Shown here piece after piece: positions 1 to 7,161 of a stretch of 17,328 nt of DNA. The stretch comes from JBGCEZ01 sp045106735 (GTDB taxonomy: Bacteria > Planctomycetota > Phycisphaerae > Phycisphaerales > SM1A02). The stretch is taken from positions 1 through 17,328 of the forward strand of contig JBGCEZ010000094.1 of the NCBI GenBank assembly GCA_045106735.1, given 5' to 3'. The notes beneath the pieces are model-generated. The model made no database searches and was not told where the DNA came from. It worked only from the letters and a program-made list of their open reading frames with translations. The stretch's first letter is position 1; each line of letters starts with the position of its first letter. The position numbers and the translations under genes were made by a program.

Positions 1-554
1 AGCCGCAACGTACCGGTGACATGGGACGCTTCCTCCACGAACGGAAACGAACCCGAATCGTCATCGCCGCCACCCTGGGTCACGTAGACAACTTGATTCA
101 TGCGCGGAGGCGCACAGAAGTTGCAGCCGACGTAGCTCGGCAGAATCATGCAGTGCCGCATGTTGTCGAGGCTGTCATACGGGGCCATGAATCCGACCAA
201 GCTCACGCGCTGCCCGTTGAGTTCCATGAGGGCGTCGGGGAAACGGAGCTCCTGGTCGATGAGGTTCCACGGCCGCGCCTCGCCGAGGTCCGCGAAGTCG
301 ATCGCGGGTGGCGTATCGTCGACGCCGGAGCCAGCCGCGGAGCCCGAATCCTGCGCATCCCCGGTCGCCGTGGCCGTGGCCGAGTCGCGAGACGGACCGG
401 AGGTGTTCCCATCGGCTCCCGGCGCATCAACCCCGGACGACGCGGCGGCGGACACCGCAGGCACCGCTGCCTCCGGTCCGCCCTGCTCGCACCCGATACC
501 GATCGCGGCAACGAACAGAAGAAAGCAACCGATTGGTGGAATGTTGGCACTCAT
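1..554 (-). CDS. DUF3299-like lipoprotein (C-terminus cut by window edge)
   Basis: The ATG at 554 opens a frame that stays open to the window edge, so 184 residues are seen and the C-terminus is missing. Residues 8-22 form a lipoprotein signal (hydrophobic stretch, then GIGC with Cys22), followed by a low-complexity Ala/Ser/Gly/Asp linker to about residue 83. The folded part starts near residue 85 (FADLGEARPWNLID). It contains LNGQRVSLVGFMAPYD (112-127) and MILPSYVGCNFCAPPRMNQ (136-154). This layout (a 'redundant with new route' type GF.aP segment, then LvPy.G.C...PP..NQ) is what I recall of DUF3299. Here CNFCAPP stands where many members have a CIHVPPPP-like string. Cys135, Cys144 and Cys147 could bind metal or form a disulfide; that is inference. 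It lies 23 bp after the permease gene and is probably the last or a late gene of the ABC operon. Function is unknown. Confidence 0.72.
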   Translation of the reverse strand, partial: MSANIPPIGCFLLFVAAIGIGCEQGGPEAAVPAVSAAASSGVDAPGADGNTSGPSRDSATATATGDAQDSGSAAGSGVDDTPPAIDFADLGEARPWNLIDQELRFPDALMELNGQRVSLVGFMAPYDSLDNMRHCMILPSYVGCNFCAPPRMNQVVYVTQGGGDDDSGSFPFVEEASHVTGTLR

Positions 555-577
555 GTCAGGGGTCTCGGCATCGAGTC

Positions 578-1822
578 TCAGTCGGTCAAATGAAGGTCAT
601 CGATCGGCGTGTGGCGGTAGCACGAGATCGCCGGAATCACGGACGCCGCAGCGCCGCAAAGTGCCATCGTCGCGATCGCGATCACTTCAGAACGGGGCAC
701 GTTCCAGGCGTGCAGTACAAGCCCCGTTGCGTCGCGGATCGGTCCAGCGGCGAGGGCCAGTCCCCCGTGGCCCAGAAGCAAGCCAAGGGCGATGCCCGCG
801 CCAGTGAGGAGCAAGCCCTCGGTAAAGACGAGGGCCGCAACTTCGGTCCGCACCGCGCCGAGGCTGCGCAGGATCGCAATATCGCGGCGACGGCGTTCCG
901 CCGCCTGATGAAGTGTGGTGAGCACCGTCAGACACGCAACGACCACAACGGCCGCGGCGATCGCCAGAAGCGATCGTTGCACCGGTCCAATGACGCCGCG
1001 CTGGAAACGCAGAATCTCGTTGATCGGCACGGCGGCGATGCCATCGCTCCGCGAACGGATCTCATCGGACATCCAGAGTCGCAGTCCTGGCGTTTTGAGC
1101 CGAATCAGAATCGCGGAAGCCTCGCGCTCCGTCGCACCGCCGAGCAGCGCGGTTCCTTGGATCGCCGCGTGGAGCTGGCCCTCCGTCTCGTGGACCTCCC
1201 AGACGGCTTCCAGGGTGCCGAAGATCGCGCGATCTTGGGCGCTGCCCGTGGGCTCGAGAATGCCGCTCACTCGATAGGGAAAGTCGCGATGCACTTCAGC
1301 GCCCGGAACACTGACCAATCCGTGCGTTCCGTACAAGGTGTCACCGAGATTCAGCCCGGTCATCGACGCGACGTGGCTGCCCAAGACGACGTCAAATCGG
1401 TCGACGAACATTTCGCCACGAGCGAACGCGAAAAACGGATCACCGTTGCGATCTGGGAGATCGAAGAATGAGGCTTCGGTTCCGACGATGCGGTACCCGG
1501 CGTAGTTGTCGCCCAATCCGATCGGCGCCGACCAGAGCACCCGCGGGTCGCGGCGGATGCGCTCGTACTCCTCGTACGGCAGGTTGCCGGGAGGCGCGTC
1601 CAAGTGGTACACGCTCGAGAGTACGAGCTGCAGCGGACTTCCCTTGCCGCCGGCGACAAGATCGTAGAGTGCGGCGTCGGTCGACAACGCACGTTCCGAT
1701 TCATTCCGGAGGGCGAGCACCGTACACACGAGCGCCGCCCCGAGCGCGATACTGGCCACGGTCAAAAATGTAACCAGCCATCGAAAGCGAAGATAACGCC
1801 AGGCCATCGCGGGGAAGTTCAC
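578..1822 (-). CDS. ABC transporter permease, FtsX/MacB/LolC type
   Basis: This 414-residue protein has the classic four-helix plan of FtsX/MacB permeases. There is one N-terminal transmembrane helix (about 15-37), a large extracytoplasmic domain (about 40-280), then three C-terminal helices (about 284-305, 331-351, 378-400). The cytoplasmic segment RRRDIAILRSLGA (311-323) matches the coupling-helix region of the family, and the C-terminus (YRHTPIDDL) matches the usual 'R..P...L' ending. Such permeases work as dimers with a LolD/MacB-type ATPase and move lipoproteins, peptides or small molecules, or act as mechanotransmitters. The start is a GTG that overlaps the ATPase stop by 4 bp (GTGA), which points to translational coupling; an ATG five codons further in is the alternative. 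The substrate cannot be read from the sequence. The neighbouring lipoproteins suggest a cell-envelope substrate. Confidence 0.9.
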   Translation of the reverse strand: MNFPAMAWRYLRFRWLVTFLTVASIALGAALVCTVLALRNESERALSTDAALYDLVAGGKGSPLQLVLSSVYHLDAPPGNLPYEEYERIRRDPRVLWSAPIGLGDNYAGYRIVGTEASFFDLPDRNGDPFFAFARGEMFVDRFDVVLGSHVASMTGLNLGDTLYGTHGLVSVPGAEVHRDFPYRVSGILEPTGSAQDRAIFGTLEAVWEVHETEGQLHAAIQGTALLGGATEREASAILIRLKTPGLRLWMSDEIRSRSDGIAAVPINEILRFQRGVIGPVQRSLLAIAAAVVVVACLTVLTTLHQAAERRRRDIAILRSLGAVRTEVAALVFTEGLLLTGAGIALGLLLGHGGLALAAGPIRDATGLVLHAWNVPRSEVIAIATMALCGAAASVIPAISCYRHTPIDDLHLTD

Positions 1823-2595
1823 GGGGTTCGAGCCTCCTCGTTGTCGGCTGCATCACGGACAGATTGGACGAGCCCCGTGCAGTCGAAGGTGCGCGGAAGC
1901 TCGGCCGCGAGTGCGTGATCGTGCGTGACCATGACCAGCGCACGTTCGTGCTCGGCCGCAACGTCTCGGAGCAACGCGAAGATCTCTCGGCCGGTCGCCG
2001 GGTCCAGCGATCCAGTCGGCTCATCGGCCAGGAGGACCGGGGCATCACCGGCGATGGCCCGCGCGATCGCGACACGCTGACGTTCTCCGACAGAAAGCTG
2101 GCCTGGCCTGGCGTGCATCCGATGGGCCAGACCCACGCGTTTCAAGACGTCCGATGCGCGAGCGCGGGCGCCCCCCTTCCGCCGCGCACCGAACCGCAGT
2201 CCGATGGCCACATTCTCAAGGGCCGAGAACGGGGCGAGCAAATGAAACGTCTGGAACACCATCCCGCAATGGGCGCCGCGGTGACGATCGAGCTTCGCGG
2301 GACTGAGTTTCGAGAGATCCGTCCCGGCCACCATGACTTCACCGGCGTCCGCCCGGCGCAGGCCAGCGATCAGGTTGAGCAAGGTGCTCTTGCCACAACC
2401 GCTTGGCCCGACGAGCGCGACCGACGCTCCGGCTTCCACCTCGAACGCGGGCAGGCTGAATCGGACGGAGGACGCGTGCGCCACGTTTCCGAGCCGAAGC
2501 ACGACATCGCGCAGGCGCACGACGAGCGGCGACGTTCCGCTGGAATCGTTGCACATGCGCTCAGGTACTTCGTGGGTCCGCGACGTTTTATTCAT
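1819..2595 (-). CDS. ABC transporter ATP-binding protein, MacB/LolD family
   Basis: All nucleotide-binding motifs are present, numbered from the longest possible start (ATG at 2613, 264 aa). They are Walker A GPSGCGKST (69-77), Q-loop Gln121 in MVFQTFHLL, signature LSVGERQRVAIARA (173-186), Walker B VLLADEPT (193-200) followed by GSLD, and H-loop His231 (VMVTHD). The pattern 'MVFQ.FHLL....ALENV' and 'ADEPTGSLD' is typical of the LolD/MacB/FtsE group. I place the start at 2595 (258 aa), because GGGAG lies 7 bases upstream of that ATG while the 2613 ATG has no clear ribosome site; 2601 is also possible. It energises the downstream permease, with which it overlaps by 4 bp. The upstream lipoprotein gene ends about 33 bp before this start. 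Confidence 0.93.
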   Translation of the reverse strand: MNKTSRTHEVPERMCNDSSGTSPLVVRLRDVVLRLGNVAHASSVRFSLPAFEVEAGASVALVGPSGCGKSTLLNLIAGLRRADAGEVMVAGTDLSKLSPAKLDRHRGAHCGMVFQTFHLLAPFSALENVAIGLRFGARRKGGARARASDVLKRVGLAHRMHARPGQLSVGERQRVAIARAIAGDAPVLLADEPTGSLDPATGREIFALLRDVAAEHERALVMVTHDHALAAELPRTFDCTGLVQSVRDAADNEEARTP

Positions 2596-2628
2596 GCACA
2601 TGCTCCCGGTCATCGGAAACTGAGAAAC

Positions 2629-3519
2629 TTACTGACCGCGCGGCCGGAGCACGAACGACGCCGTGGTGACGTCAGCGAAACGCAGCTCGGCGGCGGCAGT
2701 GAAGCCATCGACCATCAGCCACGATGGAAGAGCGCCGTCTTCGGCCGAGAACGTGAACGCAGCGGTCGTTCCGTCGGTCTTGGTTTCGTCGGCCACATCA
2801 GCCATCGCCACCAAGGTGACCGATCGATCCAGGAGCGGGAGCGTGAGTTCCAACCTTGTATCGACCGGGAAACGCCACGGCTCACCGCCACGCCCCCCCT
2901 GGGTCAGCCACGCCTGCAATCTCCCGGTGTCACCGTCGAGCAACACCTCCACGGTGCCGACTTGCTTGCGGTCGGCACCAAACAACGGCTGCAGATAGCC
3001 GCCGTTCGGTCCTTCATTGGCGTGGATGTGGGGCATCCCGGCCGCCATCATCAGGCGAGCGGTGGCGGGATGGATCCCGAGCACAATCGTCGACGCGGTC
3101 GCTGGATCGGCGTCGAGGCTCTCGACCAGGCTCGCAATGTCTCCCACGAGGATCTCGACCTGAGGACGATCCACAACATTGGCCGGGATGGTCTCGGCGG
3201 TCACGGCCCGCCCGGCGTCCACCAGCTTCGGACGCAGCCCCTCGACTGTGGCCGCATCTCCGGCCCGGGCCACCCCCTCGGCCCGCAGCGCGAGGTCATC
3301 GAACGTCACGAGCTCCGGCCAATAGACCATCTTCTTGTCAGCGACCGACCCACGCGCCGCGTCGCCCGTCGCGCTGCCCGGCGCGTTGTTCGCCGACGAT
3401 CCACGCTCCCCTCGATCGCAGCCGCTGGCAAGGAGCCCGAGACACAGGCAGACGACCAGAACGCCGCGACGCGGGACATCACGAGATGGCCGGGCAAACT
3501 TCGCACGAAACACGCTCAT
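2629..3519 (-). CDS. Predicted envelope lipoprotein, first gene of the ABC operon
   Basis: This is a 296-residue protein of no family I can name with certainty. Residues 1-34 are a lipoprotein signal: basic N-terminus, hydrophobic core 19-31, lipobox LASGC with Cys34. A Ser/Gly/Ala linker follows to about residue 62. Residues 65-150 look helical (TFDDLALRAEGVARAGD...). Residues 160-296 look beta-rich and begin with PHIHANEGPNGGYLQPL (163-179), a His-containing segment like the 'GG.l..l' beta domain I recall from planctomycete envelope proteins near metal transporters. His150, His164 and His166 could be ligands, but this is inference. The frame stays open upstream to 3699. I chose 3519 because it gives a proper lipoprotein signal and has AGGGG about 10 bases upstream. 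Being first in the operon, it is a candidate accessory or binding component for the ABC pair. Confidence 0.8.
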   Translation of the reverse strand: MSVFRAKFARPSRDVPRRGVLVVCLCLGLLASGCDRGERGSSANNAPGSATGDAARGSVADKKMVYWPELVTFDDLALRAEGVARAGDAATVEGLRPKLVDAGRAVTAETIPANVVDRPQVEILVGDIASLVESLDADPATASTIVLGIHPATARLMMAAGMPHIHANEGPNGGYLQPLFGADRKQVGTVEVLLDGDTGRLQAWLTQGGRGGEPWRFPVDTRLELTLPLLDRSVTLVAMADVADETKTDGTTAAFTFSAEDGALPSWLMVDGFTAAAELRFADVTTASFVLRPRGQ

Positions 3520-3538
3520 CGACGGGGCCCCTGACAAA

Positions 3539-3554
3539 TGGCAATTGAATGCCA
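3539..3554. promoter_or_regulatory. Perfect inverted repeat TGGCA-N6-TGCCA, candidate operator
   Basis: The 16 bases read TGGCA ATTGAA TGCCA, with perfect 5-bp arms. The element is centred about 27 bp upstream of the lipoprotein start at 3519. It begins two bases downstream of the proposed -10 hexamer, so a protein bound there would cover the likely transcription start. The arrangement fits a repressor site for the ABC operon, but the regulator is unknown and a chance palindrome is possible. Confidence 0.38.
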
Positions 3555-3556
3555 AC

Positions 3557-3584
3557 AGCGTAGCGACGCGGCCACCATGGTCAA
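3557..3584 (-). promoter_or_regulatory. Candidate sigma70-type promoter for the ABC operon
   Basis: On the minus strand, TTGACC (3584-3579) is followed after 16 bp by TACGCT (3562-3557). The -35 matches the consensus in five of six positions; the -10 matches in only three. It lies about 40 bp upstream of the lipoprotein start codon, the right distance for a promoter with a short leader. Confidence 0.33.
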
Positions 3585-3974
3585 TCGGATTCCGAGATGA
3601 AACGCGGACCGCCACGGCCCCTCCTGTCGCCGGAGTGCGGCGACGGCCCAAGTCGGCATACGGGCTCGCCCGGGACGGTCCCGATCCTCCACGAGGCAAG
3701 CAAGGTCGAGGCGAGCAGCGGCGACCAAGCCGGCGGACGGCAGACGATCGCCAGCGGATGCAGACGAAACAGATCCGCGCACCCAGAGTTGACGGGGCCT
3801 CGGAACCGATGAACGCGCATCACGAGTTGAATCTCGGCGCCAAGTACATGCGGCACCGCACGACTCGTGTGAGCCAACCCCGCCATGCCACGAACGATTG
3901 CGTTCGGTTGTCGCCGGGCATCGCACGGACACCGCGTGAGAGCAAGACGAAGCCAACGGGTACGAACGCGAATC

Positions 3975-4023
3975 CGCACAAATGTGAGTTCGCACGAATG
4001 TGAGTTCGCACGAATGCAAATCC
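3975..4023. repeat. 16-bp direct tandem repeat, about 3 copies
   Basis: Two nearly identical units CGCAC(A/G)AATGTGAGTT occupy 3975-3990 and 3991-4006. A third, diverged copy starts CGCACGAATG at 4007. The array lies in the spacer about 300 bp upstream of the zinc-ribbon genes. Confidence 0.75.
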
Positions 4024-4233
4024 ACTCAAGGGCGAAGGCCCGGCGATGCCGAACGAGTGCGTTCATATCCTGACCGGCCGTCGCGTCGATCACGTCAAAG
4101 CAAGGCGATCTTGCCCTGCTCTCAATCGCACGTCCGTGCGCCGCGCACTTCAAGACGAACGCTTCGTTATACTTTGGCCGTTGCAATCCACGTGATCAAG
4201 ACGATGTGCACCAGCTCGCCTCCCCAAGAGCCG

Positions 4234-4296
4234 CGTGCATGCACGACGCGTGCACGATCGATGCATGCGCGAACGACGCGTGCACAAAAGACGCGT
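4234..4296. repeat. Cluster of palindromic words with a 30-bp spaced duplication
   Basis: The 12-mer CGACGCGTGCAC occurs at 4244-4255 and again at 4274-4285, exactly 30 bp apart. ACGCGT occurs three times, and GCATGC-type words stand before each copy. The cluster ends about 30 bp before the start of the first zinc-ribbon gene. It could be a binding site cluster or a decayed simple repeat. Confidence 0.5.
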
Positions 4297-4326
4297 AACC
4301 CCGGCCAAGTTTCGTTCCTCAAAAGC

Positions 4327-5316
4327 ATGGTCTCATTCATGGGCTTCGCACGTCAATCAAAGCTCGCCGGCGACGCTGAAGCTGACAGCAAGTCCGGCAG
4401 CACATGTCCTGACGCGACCGGCGACGTCGTCAACCCCGCTCCGGACACGACGTTCTCGGTTCGTTGTCCCGGGTGCGACGCAATGCAGAACGCCCACACG
4501 GGCACCCCGCCGGCGCCGTTGCTCCCCGCCACGTTTCGTTGCCTGGCGTGCCGGACCCAGATCCAACCGATTCCCGACACATGGACTCGTCCGTCCGGCG
4601 GCTGGATGCTCGGACTCTTGCCGGGCCTGCTGGCCGCCGCAACGCTTTCGTCGCTGATCGTGGCCAGCCTCGCCAGTGGCCTCTTCTCAGGCGACGATGC
4701 CGTCAGCGAACTGGCCGTCGCCATGTTCGTCTTTGGCCTGGGACTGACGGTCAACATCACGTTGTGGCTGACGGTTCGCCGAACGTTTCCGTACTGGTCT
4801 CCCGTGCGAAGACGATCCGCCGCACTGTGTCAATGGGTGATGCTGCCACTGCTCTTGACGCCCTGTGCCGGCGTCTTGTTTGGGCTCGTGGTCCCCGGCG
4901 CGTGGATGATCGGCCGTGCCGCCGGCCCGCCAGCCGACATGCTCGAGACGTGCGGATGCTGCGGATACGACCGCCGGGCAACATCCGGCGCGTGCCCAGA
5001 GTGCGGCCGCGAGCCACGGTGGACCACCAGCTCCATGGCCCACGGGCACCTCGGATGGATCATCACGATCATCGCGTGGACCGGACCAGGGATCGCGGCC
5101 CTCACCGCCGATGACCGATGGGACGAGCCCGGCCGCATCGCCCTCGGCATCCCCCTCTGGCTCTTCAAAGCGACTTCTCTCCCGTTTTTCGCCGTCGCCT
5201 TGGCACTCTTTGTGAAACGTCCGGTGCTGATCCGCCAATCTGTCGAGCACCGGTGCTGGATTCTGGCCATCACGGGCTTTCTCTTGACCGCTCTCATGGC
5301 GAAGGTGGGCGCATGA
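4327..5316 (+). CDS. Membrane protein with two zinc ribbons (paralogue A)
   Basis: This 329-residue protein has no named family that I recognise. It opens with a CxxC...CxxC ribbon (Cys47, Cys50, Cys72, Cys75), then three hydrophobic segments (about 93-117, 128-150, 167-196). A second ribbon, CGCCGYDRR...CPECG (Cys209, Cys212, Cys223, Cys226), follows, then three more segments (about 241-260, 275-296, 309-326). The second ribbon has the 'CGYD.R....CPECG' form common in planctomycete hypothetical proteins. The frame is open far upstream, but that part is low-complexity Arg-rich sequence across the spacer. I chose the ATG at 4327; an ATG at 4339 is equally possible and neither has a strong ribosome site. 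It overlaps the next gene by 4 bp. The two proteins share the same order of elements, so they look like a tandem duplication. Role unknown; zinc binding is inferred from the cysteines. Confidence 0.8.
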   Translation: MVSFMGFARQSKLAGDAEADSKSGSTCPDATGDVVNPAPDTTFSVRCPGCDAMQNAHTGTPPAPLLPATFRCLACRTQIQPIPDTWTRPSGGWMLGLLPGLLAAATLSSLIVASLASGLFSGDDAVSELAVAMFVFGLGLTVNITLWLTVRRTFPYWSPVRRRSAALCQWVMLPLLLTPCAGVLFGLVVPGAWMIGRAAGPPADMLETCGCCGYDRRATSGACPECGREPRWTTSSMAHGHLGWIITIIAWTGPGIAALTADDRWDEPGRIALGIPLWLFKATSLPFFAVALALFVKRPVLIRQSVEHRCWILAITGFLLTALMAKVGA

Positions 5317-6554
5317 CTTCGACGTCCGACGACCAATCGCCCGACAGCGGGCCACACGAGCCCGCGCGCGAACGACCAAGCGGGTCGCCGGACGCGTCGC
5401 CGGACGGGTCGCTCGGCGGATCGACGGATGAGCAGCTCGACGGGTCGCCCGCTGATTCCGTGAAACGGCTCACGAAGGGCGGAGTGCATGGCCCCGCCGA
5501 CGCATCGGCGAGCAATTCGACCGCCGGTTCCGCGGAGACGATCTCGCCCGGTGCCGCGACAACGCCGATGACCGTCGCATGCCCTCGCTGCAAGCACCTC
5601 GTGACAGCCCCGGAACTGGAAACACGGAACGCCCAGTTGGCAAGCGTCGCCGATCTTTCCGGCCCGCCCATGCGAACCGGCTCGGATTCGACGTCAAAGA
5701 AGCCGTTCCTCGCGAGGTTCCGAACCCGGGAACCGGCCGTCAACCAGACCGCTCTCCACTGCCCTGCATGTGCCATGCGTTTTCCGGTGGTCCCAACGAG
5801 TTGGCATCGCGAGCACACGATCTGGCTCTTCGGCATGTTCCCCGCAGCCCTGTTCGCGGCGATCACGGGCGGCGCTGTTCTGACCGCCGCGTCGGCATTC
5901 GTTTCTGACCTCGTCGACGACCCGATCGGAATCATGTTTGCGATTCTGTTCGGTCTCCTTCTTTGGGCCTCGATTGCGATCGCGAACCTGAGCATTTGGA
6001 TGGTGATCCGGCGACGGTTCATCGCCTGGGAACCGTGGCGTCAATGGACCGCGCTGGCGGCACAATGGACGATCGGGCTTGCGATGATCGCGCCGTGCTG
6101 GGGGGTTCCGTTTGGCCTCGCCATCCCGGCCATCTTCCTCATCGGGGCCCCGAACGCCGCTGGCGGATGGGGCGGGCGCGAACGATGTTGCGGCCGCTGC
6201 GGCTATGAACGGCGCGGTTCCATCGACCAGTGCCCGGAGTGCGGCCACGGCTTCGCCTGGATGGCCGACGAAGCGGCACTTCCGCACCTCATGTGGCTCG
6301 CGAGTCTGCTGGCCTGGAGTTCGGTCGCACTCGCGACGGTGTTCATCGTGTGGCCAGAGAGCATCTACGACGGTCACGTCGAAGATTTTGCCCCGCTTCT
6401 GTGGTCCGTCCCACCGGCCGCGGTCGCGATCGCGGTCTTCGGCTACCGGCCGAACATCGTGGCCAGCCGGCGATTCATCCAACGCTCGATGCTGATCGGC
6501 GCCGTCGTTGTCGCGGCACTCGTGACCATCGGCGACGCCCTGCTGCGAATTTGA
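5313..6554 (+). CDS. Membrane protein with two zinc ribbons (paralogue B)
   Basis: This 413-residue paralogue of the preceding gene starts inside its stop codon (ATGA overlap), with AAGGTGGG a few bases upstream, so coupled translation is likely. Residues 1-85 are disordered-looking and rich in Ser, Asp, Gly and Pro, with repeated GSPD/DGS words. The first ribbon is split: Cys90 and Cys93 are followed by a 56-residue insertion before Cys150 and Cys153. Hydrophobic segments lie at about 170-197, 206-232 and 248-278. The second ribbon CGRCGYERR...CPECG has Cys293, Cys296, Cys307 and Cys310. Three more segments follow at about 325-346, 362-377 and 391-410. The order matches paralogue A, including the 'QW......PC.GV.FGL..P' helix before the second ribbon. 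No enzymatic motif is seen. The pair may form a hetero-oligomer, which is inference. Confidence 0.82.
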   Translation: MTSTSDDQSPDSGPHEPARERPSGSPDASPDGSLGGSTDEQLDGSPADSVKRLTKGGVHGPADASASNSTAGSAETISPGAATTPMTVACPRCKHLVTAPELETRNAQLASVADLSGPPMRTGSDSTSKKPFLARFRTREPAVNQTALHCPACAMRFPVVPTSWHREHTIWLFGMFPAALFAAITGGAVLTAASAFVSDLVDDPIGIMFAILFGLLLWASIAIANLSIWMVIRRRFIAWEPWRQWTALAAQWTIGLAMIAPCWGVPFGLAIPAIFLIGAPNAAGGWGGRERCCGRCGYERRGSIDQCPECGHGFAWMADEAALPHLMWLASLLAWSSVALATVFIVWPESIYDGHVEDFAPLLWSVPPAAVAIAVFGYRPNIVASRRFIQRSMLIGAVVVAALVTIGDALLRI

Positions 6555-6744
6555 GCGGGCGTGGAGACGGTGGGCAGCAGCGGCGAACAACAGCTCGGCC
6601 GACGGTTGACCCACGGTTGGCCGACGGTTGGCCGACCCGTCCACTGGTCGCCGGTGGAGCGCTTGCCAACGCGGCGTGAATTGCTCGCCGAGGTCGACTT
6701 CCTCGCAGACTCCTTTCGCCGACCGTCAGGATGAATGAGCTCGA
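6555..6744. other. Spacer before the 13-bp array, with an 11-bp tandem repeat
   Basis: Three 11-bp units based on CGGTTGGCCGA lie at 6603-6613 (CGGTTGACCCA), 6614-6624 and 6625-6635; the last two are identical. No gene, ribosome site or clear terminator is seen between the end of paralogue B and the 13-bp array. Confidence 0.6.
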
Positions 6745-7027
6745 CGGATCGGCACGGCGAATCGGCACTGCGAATCGGTACCACGAATCAGCACGGCGGA
6801 TCAGCGCGGCGGATCGGCACCGCGAATCAGCTCGGCGGATTGGCACCGCAAATCAGCACGGCGGACAGCAAGGCGAATCGGCACCGCGAATCAGCACGGC
6901 GGATCGGCACCGCGAATCAGCACGGCGGACAGCAAGGCGGATCGGCACCGCGAATCAGCACGGCGGACAGCAAGGCGAATCGGCACCGCGGATCAGCGCG
7001 GCGAATCAGCACGACGGATCGGCACGG
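6745..7027. repeat. 13-bp tandem repeat array, about 22 copies plus a decayed tail
   Basis: Reading from 6745, the sequence splits into consecutive 13-bp units with consensus CGRATCRGCACSG. Examples are CGGATCGGCACGG (6745-6757), CGAATCAGCACGG (6784-6796) and CGGATCGGCACCG (6810-6822). Three units are 12 bp long (CGGACAGCAAGG at 6862, 6926 and 6964). They mark a higher-order 38-bp repeat found at 6851-6888, 6915-6952 and 6953-6990. Weaker 13-bp phasing (CGGATCCGTGCGG and similar) continues to about 7105. Because 13 is not a multiple of 3, the repeat cycles through all frames. It contains few stops on the plus strand, which makes long spurious reading frames. The array sits directly upstream of mutM. 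Confidence 0.92.
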
Positions 7028-7161
7028 CCGGTTCATCGGACGGATCCGTGCGGACGATTTCAACGGCACGTTCGCGGGACGCATCCGCGCAGCAGATTCG
7101 CACGGCCAACCCACGCTTCCGGCCGCCTTGCCGGCCGGCCGGCGACTACGATTCCGCTGCC

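Larger units (their letters stand above)
3585..4326. other. Intergenic spacer with short repeats, no gene recognised
   Basis: The 742 bp lie between divergent transcription units. Several frames stay open because of high G+C, but none gives a protein with a recognisable motif, membrane segment or ribosome site. Visible items are an 11-bp palindrome TCGGATTCCGA at 3585-3595, a 16-bp tandem repeat near 3975-4023, a TATACT at 4168-4173 without a good -35 partner, and a run of ACGCGT/GCATGC-like palindromic words at 4234-4296. The promoter of the zinc-ribbon gene pair probably lies in the right half. Confidence 0.6.

Noticed and set aside
3581..4186. 201-codon minus-strand frame in the spacer
   Set aside because: No recognisable domain, composition is typical of chance high-GC frames, and it runs over the 16-bp repeat.
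6745..7027. 13-bp array as a CRISPR
   Set aside because: Units are contiguous with no unique spacers, far shorter than CRISPR repeats, and no cas gene is present.
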